DNA from: Anolis sagrei
Taxonomy: Eukaryota; Chordata; Lepidosauria; Squamata; Anolidae
Direction of reading: 5' to 3'
Assembly (NCBI RefSeq): GCF_037176765.1
Contig: NC_090023.1
Coordinates: 48,439,366 to 48,503,365, forward strand
Length of the DNA: 64,000 nt
The stretch's first letter is position 1, and every line of letters begins with the position of its first letter. This document shows, in pieces, positions 22,324-33,300 of this stretch. A program made the position numbers and the translations under genes. The notes under the pieces are model-generated. The model was not told the origin of the DNA and ran no database searches. It worked only from the letters and a program-made list of their open reading frames with translations.

Positions 22324-25300
22324 CTGGGATAAAGAGAGATAATAAGAGGGAAGGAGAGAGAGTTTATCTATTGTTGACAGTAAGATACAGTTGTAGGCAA
22401 GTGAGTCCTATAGCCTTCTAGACATTGTTGGACTATAAGCACCAGCAGTCCTCTCCAACATAGCCAGTGGTGAGGAATGCTGAGAACTGCAGTCCAACAA
22501 CACCTGGAGGGAAATATGATTACTACCCCAATACAATGTAAATTCTCTATTGAGAATTCTCTATTGAGAATGCTATTGAGAATTCCAGGTTCAAGTTGCT
22601 ACTGAACCTGGGCAGTAAATTATGGGCATCAAAGGCATGGCATTTTCAGTGGTAGACAATTTTACAAGTAATTTTCCAAACCGGCTTCTCAGATTGTCTT
22701 AAGCTCTAAAGACCAACCTAGAAACTAGAGAAATAGGCTGCTCAAGGCTAGAGGTGTCTTCTCCCAGTAATTATGACATTAAACCTTCCTTCGGTCATTT
22801 ATAGATGTTGTACAACCAAGACAAAAATGCAAGCTTACATGTAATGGACTGTTCCTCTAGTGCAGTGTACCAACAGGACAACAATCAGAGTATTTTATCC
22901 TTTATATCATCAGAACTCAACTGAAGCTTTATATTGGTATCACAGTAATTGCCCACATTTTGCTTCCTTATCTTTTTCTTTCCCGTCTTTGTGTTGCTTT
23001 CCATTTCTATTCTGTTTGTCCTGTTGCTCTTTACTATAAGCAACTGAAAAGAAATATTCTATCAATGTAGTTCAGTGAGGTACGATGCAAATTATGGTGT
23101 TGTATGAAGAATCCAAAAGAATAAATAATAGTAAAACAAATAAGATTTCCCCTTCCCTCCACCAGATTTTAAAGTGAGATACTTCCTTTTAAACTGCAAG
23201 GCTCTTGTGTGGAATGCTTTTGAACTCTATATTTTTGGGAAATTGGGGGGGGGGGGGTAACTCTATGAACATTTTAAAACTTGAAAATAAAATTTAATGC
23301 TATACCTGTATCCGTGGGTCCAGTACTCATGGTTTCATTTATTTACCTCTGGCAAAATATGATGCATTTTCTAGTCTTTCAGTGGGACTCTATGGCATTG
23401 TTGGGGCAGAAGTCAAACATTTCAATAAGAGTTCACTATTTTTTGTTCTGAATATTTAAGTGAGGTTGAGGAATGCATCCCTTATGGATACAGGCATCAT
23501 ATTGTATAACCTGCAGCATGATGTTGTCACATAGATCGACTGTTCCTGTCTATGGTATTCCAGTTAGATATATTATTACATACACAAATTAGGGAAATTA
23601 TAGAAATAAATCCTCATACTAAGAAAAATTGTACACAGATAGCACAGATTTCAGTGTTTGGAATGAGTTACAAAGTTTCACAATCCAGTATGGAACCAGG
23701 ATGGGAAGATACAGCAGATGAGATTTGGAGAAACTCTATGAAACTGAAATGGTGTGATTTTCACATACTTCCCTGTGTGTGGTTTGTGCATTTTGGCTAT
23801 GTAAATAACTGCATTCATGCCTAAGCACTGGGAGCTGAAAGAATGACCATAACCAAAATAAAATAATAAATGATTCAAAAAACAAACCTACCTCATTCAT
23901 TTCCATTTCTAAGGTTGATGAAATTGTCTTGTTTTTCACTGAAAAAGGCAAGAAAAACAGTATGTTACTGGAACAACTTTCCAAAGATAGTTGTACAAGA
24001 ATGAACCAGACTCTGGGAAATCTCTGACTCATAAAACAAGGATAGAGGAAAGAGCCCAGTAAATGTTACTGGGAGGTCAAATTGTCCTAATTAAATGATG
24101 AATACAGGCAAGATATATCTGAAATAAATACATTTTATCAAAACTATACAAATAACTTTTCAACAATCATAAGTACAGTTATCTAACATCATCTCAAAGA
24201 CAGAGATCAGACAAATAATTTCTTTTCCAAGGGACAGAAAAGGAAACAGAAGACTGATATTTGAAGAGTTTACCTTGTTGCCTCCATTTAGAATGAAGCA
24301 GGCCAAAGCAGCAAACAAAGAGGAGGCCCAATGCTCCCAGGGATGACAGGATATAAACAATCGATGTCTTCTTATTTTCAAATGCTGCATGACTTTCTGT
24401 AGTATTTTCAGCACCTTCAAATCCAGTGATGTGATTATCTACACAGCCAGTAAAGTACATTCAAATGACTACTGAAATTTCATAGAACAATGATGCATTT
24501 CAAATTAAGATGAGCTGCTCAACCTAGATGTAAGATAGTTTTATTGAGGAGTCTTAAACAAATATTCTTGGTGCAATTCAAAAAGCTGTAGCAAGTATCA
24601 AGAAACAGGATATTCAGGAGATTTTGTGGTGAGATCTACCGGTGTTTTGTTAAGAGTGAAAAGAACCTCAGAAGGTAAACAGAAGAGAAGTTCAACACTT
24701 CTCCCCAGGCTCTAATTATTTTTATTCCCAAGCTGCTTTTTAGATTTCAGTGATGTTCACCAGTTCGGTCCCCAGAACTACTTTCATTTCTTGGCAAAGA
24801 CAATGAAATATGTGTTTGGGTCCCTCTAACATCATGAAGCTTGGACTGAGAAGGTGAGCCATGACATTCCTTTACTGGATCCACATAAGTTCTGCAGATA
24901 ACAGAGAAAGAACTCAAAAATCAGTCCTATCTAGATGTTTAGGACATGTTCAGTCTGACTGCATGAGGAAAGAGACCCCTTCCATTGCCACTCCCCTGAT
25001 GTGATGATCTGAAAACAAGATATTTTACTATAAAGAATGCTCTCCTAATGAAGAACAGTGTCTTCTTACAAAGATGTCTGTTCATACGAAGAGAGAGAAA
25101 ACAGATGGAGGCCAATCTCAAATGTAAATTCTAACCTATGTGACCCTTTAATTCAAGTATAAGCTACTCTTCCCCCTCTGATAGCAGGTGATTTTCATGG
25201 CAGTAGAACAGTGAACCTGATCTGGATTTTAATCTATACTTTAAGGGTGACATCTAAGGGGTCGAACCCTTTTCCCACTTCATATAATTCAGATGAAAAC

Positions 25301-27348
25301 TTATAATGGATTTAGCATTCCTTTGAAAGGAAAGCCCTGGGCAGTCACTGACAACAGGCAAACACTTCAGCAAAAGCTAGGATTCTGCAAACGATTCTCA
25401 TCTATTCCCACCAATTCCCACTCATTGTGACTTCAAAACACTTCGTACCATGGCATCAAAAGAGAAAAAAAATAAATAGAAATGTCAAAGGATAACAGGT
25501 TTTTATTAAAACAAAATAAGTAATTTGTTTAAACTCCAGATCAAAACTTGATTGTATGGCTTTGGATGATGATAACATGGATGGGAATCTTATATGGTAC
25601 TTATGAACACCTGTAACTGTTATGTATTCGTGATCTATATGTACCAATAATTTTGGGGTTTTGAAGTGACAGCTGAAAGTTCTCCCATCTGTACTTACCG
25701 GGCAACATCTGCTGTGATTGATAGGGGACTGTTCCCCTGGTTCCTGCCACCTCCCTCACATAAACAAGCTCCAGCACAAAGTGGATTTACAACAGGGATC
25801 CTGGTTTTTCCCATCACAACAAGGGTCACTCATGGAAGAGTGTGGAAATGGCAGCCTGCTCTTTATTGAGTGACAGGGGAACAGATCTCCATTGACAGCA
25901 GCAACTGCTGATTAGTAAGCACTGGGATAGGAAAGGGCTGTCAAGCTAGAATTCATTGAGTAGCATTGTCATTACAGTGCTTATACAGGATTCTTGCCAT
26001 GGTTTTTGCAGGTGAAACAATAAAAACAAACAAACAATGAGTTGCATGCATTAGAAAAATGATTAAATTGCCAATATATTATCTGCAGCCAGGAAATCAG
26101 AAGATGCTTACTTCTTGGGAAGAGAGCAATGACCAATCTCAATAAAATATTGAAGAGTAGAGACATCACACTGGCAACGAAGATCCGCATTGTTAAAGCA
26201 ATGATATTCCCCATAGTCACCTACGGCTGTGAGAGCTGGATGATAGGGAAGGCTGAGCAAATGAAGATAGATGCTTTTGAACTGTGATGTTGGAGGAAAG
26301 TTCTGAGAGTACCTTGGACTGCGAGAAGATCCAGCCAGTCCATACTTCAGGAAATAAAGCCCGATTGCTCATTGGAGAGAAGGATAGTAGAGGCCAAGAT
26401 GAAGTACTTTGGCCACATCATGAGAAGACAGGAAAGCTTAGAGAAGACAATTATGCTGGGGAAAATGGAAGGAAAAAGGAAGAGGGGCTGACCAAGGGCA
26501 AGATGGATGGATGGCATCCTTGAAGTGACTGGATTGACCTTGAAGGAGCTGGGGGTGGTGACGGCCGACAGGGAGCTCTGGCGTGGACTGGTCCATGAGG
26601 TCATGAAGAGTTGGAAATGACTGAACGAATGAACAACAAATATTATCTGCTCCTTTTGTGTTATTTCTACCCACTTTTATAACCATAGGTTCCACTTCTC
26701 CTCAATCAGCTTCCTTAAACATGTTGCAAACATTGCTAGCATAAAAAGGCACTGGTTCTTATTTTTTTTACACCCCATCTTTCTCCTGTATCAGGACCAA
26801 AGGTAATCCACATTAAGCTAAGAACAAAGAATACTGAAAACCTATTTCACCCAAACTTTAAATTAAGATAAAATAAACAGTTCCTATAAAAATAGTAAAT
26901 TCCAATAGCCAGAGAGACAATCAAATTTTCTCTGGAAGAACATTCCTTAAATTGGGAGTTTTCTTCCAGAGAAAATTTGATTGTCTCTCTGGCTATTGGA
27001 ATTTACTATTTTTATATTTACTTAAATTGGGAACAGCCACAGAGAATGTGTTCTTTCCCATGCACACCTGTGATGGTAGAGAAGGCTGAGAGGAGATATG
27101 ATAGCCATGTATAAATTTGTGAGAGGAAGCCACAGAGAGGAGGGAGCAAGCTTGTTTTCTGCTTCCTTGCAAACTAGAACACGGAACAATGGCTTCAAAC
27201 TACAAGAGAGGAGATTCCATCTGAACATTAGGAAGAACTTCCTGACTGTGAGAGCCATTCGGCAGTGGAACTCTCTGCCCCGGAGTGTGGTGGAGGCTCC
27301 TTCCTGGAAGCTTTTAAGCAGAGGCTGGATGGCCATCTGTCAGGGGTG

Positions 27349-27387
<39 letters not shown>

Positions 27388-30300
27388 TTTATTTGTACCC
27401 CGCTAGCATCTCCCGAAGGATTCAATGCGGCTCACAATAGGCCGAAGCCCAACACAATACAACAATACAATATCTAGCAAATAAAAACAGTTAAGCAGAA
27501 AAACAATAACAATAGCAATACGACAAGACATTATTAAAAACTGAGTTGGCCAGAGTAGGGGTACAAGGTTAAAAGTGCTGATGTATCGGAGGGGTGTGGG
27601 ATTATGATATAAGTGCGGTGTGCAGTGTGCGGTGATTTGGTACTAAAGTGCTTCTGGGATTTGGTAGTGGGAGATTCCTAATCTGAAAAGGCACATTGGA
27701 ACAGCCAGGTTTTCAAATTCTTTCTGAAGACTGCCAGTGTAGGGGCTTGTCTGAGATCTTTCGGGAGGGCGTTCCAGAGGCGGGGGGCCACCACGGAGAA
27801 GGCCCTGTCTCGCGTCCCCACCAAGCGCGCTTGTGACGCGGGCGGGATCACGAGCAGGGCCTCTCCAGATGACCGGAGTGAGCATGTGGGTTCGTAGACA
27901 GCGATGCGGTCACGCAGGTAGGGTGGTCCCAAACCGTTCAGGGCTTTGTAGGTAAGCACCTGCACCTTAAATTGGGCTCGGAAAATAAACGGCAGCCAGT
28001 GGAGCTCCTTAAACAGGAGGGTTGACCTCTCTCTGTAATGGGCCCCAGTTGACATCCTGGCTGCTGCCCGTTGGACCAATTGGAATTTCCGAGCCGTTTT
28101 CAAGGGCAGCCCCACGTAGAGCGCATTGCAGTAATCCAGTCTAGAGGTGACTAAGGCCTGGACCACCCCGGCCAGATCAGCCTTAGCGAGGTACGGACAT
28201 AGCTGGCGCACAAGTCTCAGTTGTGCAAAAGCCCTCCCGCCGAAGCCTGAGCCTCAAGTGTGAGCGATGAATCCAGGAGGACTCCCAAGCTACGGACCTG
28301 TGACTTCAGGGGGAGTGTAATATTGATTTGAATGCAATATTCCTGCTTCTTGGCAGGGGGTTGGACTGGATGGCCCATGAGGTCTCTTCCAACTCTTTGA
28401 TTCTATGATTCTATGATTCTAGAGGGAAAAGAGAAAATGTATAGATTATTACTTATGATGCCTACCTTGGACAGTAACTTCTATTGCATGGCCCGCAATG
28501 GTATTCATATCCAAAATTGCTTCACAGCGATATAGTCCGCTGTCACTTATATTGATAGATGGAAATTTCAAAACAAAAATGTTCTCACTTATCCATGACT
28601 CGTTGTGATTTTGTCCAGTATGCAAAATGGAGAAGTCCTGGAGCCTTGCATTATACTTGTACCAATTCATTTTAGGCTGTTTTTGGCAGTATTTCACAGG
28701 GCACTCTATTGTAACTGAATCACCAGATTTGATGGATATCTTGGTTTCTCTCTTGACAGTAACATCAGTGGAGCAGTTATTGACCTCATTCCCTAAAAGA
28801 AGAAGGTGGACAAAAAATATATATATTGCACATCTCAAATTTTCAGTATGCATGCAGTGCATGCAATATCATTTATAGCTTTACTATTAGTTTTTCATTC
28901 ATTAATCCACCATGTTTTTGCAATATGCATTTAAATGACTGGAATGGGATGGTTAGCTAATATGTTACTGTTGTTGTGTGCCTTGGATAAAGAGTTTCAT
29001 GCGATAAAGTCCCATGTACCTTCTTCTATAAACTACTACAGTCAGTGGAACACAAATGGTGGGGTGCTAACTGAAGGCAACTACAATTACAAAAACTGGA
29101 ATCATGTATATGTCAAGGATTGGGGAACAAATGCTTAAGTGGAGCCAGACCTGGCAAGGCCTCAGTGATGGACAATATGACCAGGAGGGATGGTGATGTG
29201 ACTAGATAATCTCTTTCCCATGTTCTTTCTGAGTTTTGCTGAAATTCTCACAGTAGCAGGATATGAAGTTGGTATTATCTGGGTACAATATGCAGTTGTG
29301 AACTAAGTATGTTGCAATGTAAAACATTTTGAGATAACCTGGCCTTGAATACACAATTAAGACTTATTATGAAAGGCAGCTCATGGTGGAGATAAAAAAT
29401 TCTAAAACTGTTGGTTGACAAAGATCAATACAATTTTCTATACTATATTTTGGAGTCTTTTTTGAGTATGTGCCTATGTGGGCTATTGTAATTGGTGTCT
29501 ACACCATATATACCACTGGTGTGATAGGTTAAGAAAAATAGTGAATTTTGTTAATTCATTAAGTTGCAGCAGGATCATCACTACTGGGTGTGCAGGTATG
29601 TGTGTTAAGAGAAAAACATGCCCGGGTTAAATGTATCCACAAGCAAGGTAATCAGGGTTGATTAGTTTGGGCAACTCCCAGAGGAATATAACTGGGGAGA
29701 ATTTGTCCCATGAGTTGGGCTTATTACTTTGTGTTTGCTTCTGGAAGCCTTGTTGCTCAGTTTCTGACTGGCAGTAATTTCATTTCATGCTGACCAATAT
29801 TTTCTACATCCAAGGAACATTGGAAGATTTATTTCTACGGAATATGTGTGAGTGTAATACACAAAAGGAATTATAACTATACTGCTGATTGTATTTTTTT
29901 TAATTCACTGCTCTGAATACTTAAGAGTAAATTTCTGTTTTTTCCATTCTTCATATTTGTGTTATGTATTTTTGAACTGGCCAAACTGCGCATTGTATTA
30001 CTGGATAATTGGGTTACACACACTGAACAATCCACACAAAAAAAAATTACATTTTTAAAATAAACTTGATTTTTTTTTTTACACAAAGCTTTCACAAAAG
30101 AATGAATCTATCACATTTATACATTTCCCTTCAACTACAAAGTTTCCCAGAATGGCTTTCAATTGATTAAACTATTTTCCACTTGCAGTCTCAATAAGAT
30201 AAGATGCACAAGGAAAAGGGGGTGGTGGGCTGGGAAGTAAGTTCAGCAGTTCCTGGCTGCTTTCTGTTCCCATTAGAGAATGAAGCAATGACAGCTGGAA

Positions 30301-33300
30301 CAGGAAGGAGGGAAGGGCTCTCATGTGCAATGGAGCCCAGGATCAATGTGTGACTGACTACTATTTCCTTACTCAGAAAACATAGTCCAAGTATCTGGAA
30401 ATAGAGGTAGAGACTATCACCAGCTGCTGGGACCTTGACATAATAGAACCATTAAGAGTAGTAATCTTAAAAGTATTGCCAAAATATGAGTATTCTAGAA
30501 GATATTTATTTATTTTACTATATTTCTTCTACCACAGTTGAACTCAAAATAGCTCATTTCAAAATAAATCATATGACAAAAGGGACTGTTTAAAATATAA
30601 ATGCTATAAGCAATTAAAATCAACATTAAAATAAATCATTCATATGTGTAAACTTTTAAGGTTTTTTTCGGTGTCAGAAGCGACTTGAGAATAACTGCAA
30701 GTTGCTTCTAGTGTGAGAGAATTTACAGAGACGTTGCCCAGGGGACGTCTGGATGTGTTGCTGGGAGGCTTCTCTCATGTCCCCACAAACTAGAGCTGAC
30801 AGATAGGAGCTCATCTCTTCTCATGGATTCGAACCAGCAGCCTTCAGGTTAGCAATCCAGCCTTCAGATCAGCAGTTCAGCCAGCACAAGGGTTTAACCC
30901 ATTGCGCCACCGCAGCTCATTTCCAAGTTATGGAGACCCTAAGGCCATAGCTTAAAACTATCATGAGGTTTTCTGCGGTTTTCTGGCCTCAAGAGTTGTT
31001 GGCTGGATCTATACTTCCATGTAATGCAATTTGGAACAACCTTAAGTAGTCAGTGTAGACCCATACAATGTAGTTCAGTGCAGTTATATTGCATTATATG
31101 GGTCTCACTGACATATAATGAGGTTCCAAACTACATTATATGGCAGTGTAGATCCAGCCATACTCTATTGTCCAAACCACGATCCCATGCTCCTTTGTAG
31201 TTATAACCTAATTACCATTTTTCAGCAGTAAAACTTATTAACACCTTTAAAGTTTTGTCTGTGTGGGTGTTTGCACTGTTGAAGCAGGTGCTAGAAAGGA
31301 AGTGAAACAGGGAACAGGGAAACAGTTATGAAAAAGCCTGCTGTATCCTTTTTGCATGTGGTGGGCAGACATTACCTTTCTGTCCACTTTTCTTATATCT
31401 AGTTTCTTTCTGTTTCTTGTTGAGAAGAATCAACCTTTGACATAGGGCAATTAAACATTGTAAAGGAAGAGGGAAATTAACCAGAACCCACAAGAGCAGC
31501 CTACCAGCCTACCTATCATTCACTATGAAATTGGAAAAGACATTAAATCTCTTGGGGAATTGAACTACAATCCCCTCCACGACAACCAGTAATTGTAGTT
31601 CAATATATCTAAATGGTGCCAGGCAGAAAGTTGCACTAACACTACACCAGAAATTGTGGGGCTGAGGCATTTCCAAAATGAGGTACATCTCTGAATGTGT
31701 AATGAGAACTCTTATTTTCTATGATACATTAGGTGGTTTTCTTTCTTTCACTGAGGGCCCTTCCACACAGCCATATAACCCAGAATACCAAGGTAGATAA
31801 TCCACAATATCTGTTTTGAACTGGGTTATCTGAGTCTACATTGCCATATAATCCAGTTAAATGTGGATTTTATACAGCTGTGTGGATGGGGCCTGAATGC
31901 TGCATTTCAGATAACATCTTTAAAAAATGCACATGTGTATAAATACATGTCTCACCTGATTCAGGAGAATTTGGGTCCTGAACTGTTATCTTGATTAAAA
32001 TATTGACTGTATGTTGTCTGATAAAATGAAATGTTACCCCTCACAAGGCCATTTGCATGTTGGATTGTAACTCCAGGAGCCAAGTGTTCAAATCTCAAGA
32101 AAACCCTATGATATGGTGGACAAAAGGGCTCTTAGCAACAACAACAAAGATGTTGTCTCAGGTAACTGGTAATATCTGGAGCATGATGTGACCTTCCAAG
32201 TTTCTGTTTTACCTAGATTTTTTCTAATCTGGTTTCACGCCTGGTTATGGAACACAGACGACTCGGGTGGCTTTGCTAGTTGACAGGGAACTGGATAGGG
32301 GAAATGTGTCATTAGCAGTTCTGCTGGATCTTTCAGCAGTTTTCAGTTATATTGATCATGGCATCCTTCTGAGCCACCTCTCTGGAATGGGACTTCAGGA
32401 TACTCTTAGTCTCGTACCAGTCTTAGTACCAGTCTCGGGGGGGGGGGGGCAAACTCAAAAGGTGGTGCTGTGGGGCTCCTGTTCTCCTGTTCATTGTTCT
32501 GGCCACTGGATTGTGGGTTCATACAGTATTCTCTTTTGTCTCTCATGCTGTTTAACTTCCACACAAACATTCCTGAGAGAGGTCATCCTGAATTTTGGAG
32601 TTTGATGTCATCAATATGCTGAACAGACTCAATTATTCCTCTCTTTCCCATCTGGTGCCAAGAAAACCTTCTTAGTACTACAGCATTGTCTGCTGTCAGT
32701 AATTGATTAGATGAGAGCTAACAAATTGAAATTTATTCCAGACAAGGCAGAAGAACTGCTGGTCAGATAAAAAGCAGATTAGAGAGTATGAACTCTGCCT
32801 GTGCTGAGTCTGACATCTCAGACTCATCACTTGGGTGATCTCTTAGACCCATCCCTGGATGTTCATGTGTCAGCAGTGGCCAGGAGTGTGTTTGCACAAA
32901 TATAACTAGTTTGCCAGTTGTGCCCCTTCCTAAGGTGTTAAATCTGGAGATGGTGACACACATGCCTTGATTATATCCTGTCTGGATACTATAATGCACT
33001 GTATGTTGGGCTGCCTTTGGAAACTTCAGCAGGTCCAAATGTTGTGGCTGGAATGCTGACCTGGGTCAGTTAGAGAGAGCATACAACTTCCTTCTTTAAA
33101 CAGCTTCACTGGCTACTGGTTCATCTCTGGGAAAAATGTCTTGTGGTGGCCATGACCCATAAAGATCTATGTATCAGACTCCTCCATGTATTTTAGACTT
33201 CAATTCCCAGAAATTCTTGGTGAGTGAGGGCACAAGAGAGAACCTTCTGAGTGACTGTTTCTACCCTCTGGAAGATCCTTCTGCAGGAGATTTGCTTGCC

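Noticed and set aside
27678-28211. Host gene encoding a 177-residue protein
   Set aside because: The protein is the C-terminal part of an L2-type reverse transcriptase with a LINE 3' tail.
28627-28878. Plus-strand frame over BTLA exon 2
   Set aside because: Antisense of the Ig exon, no independent support.
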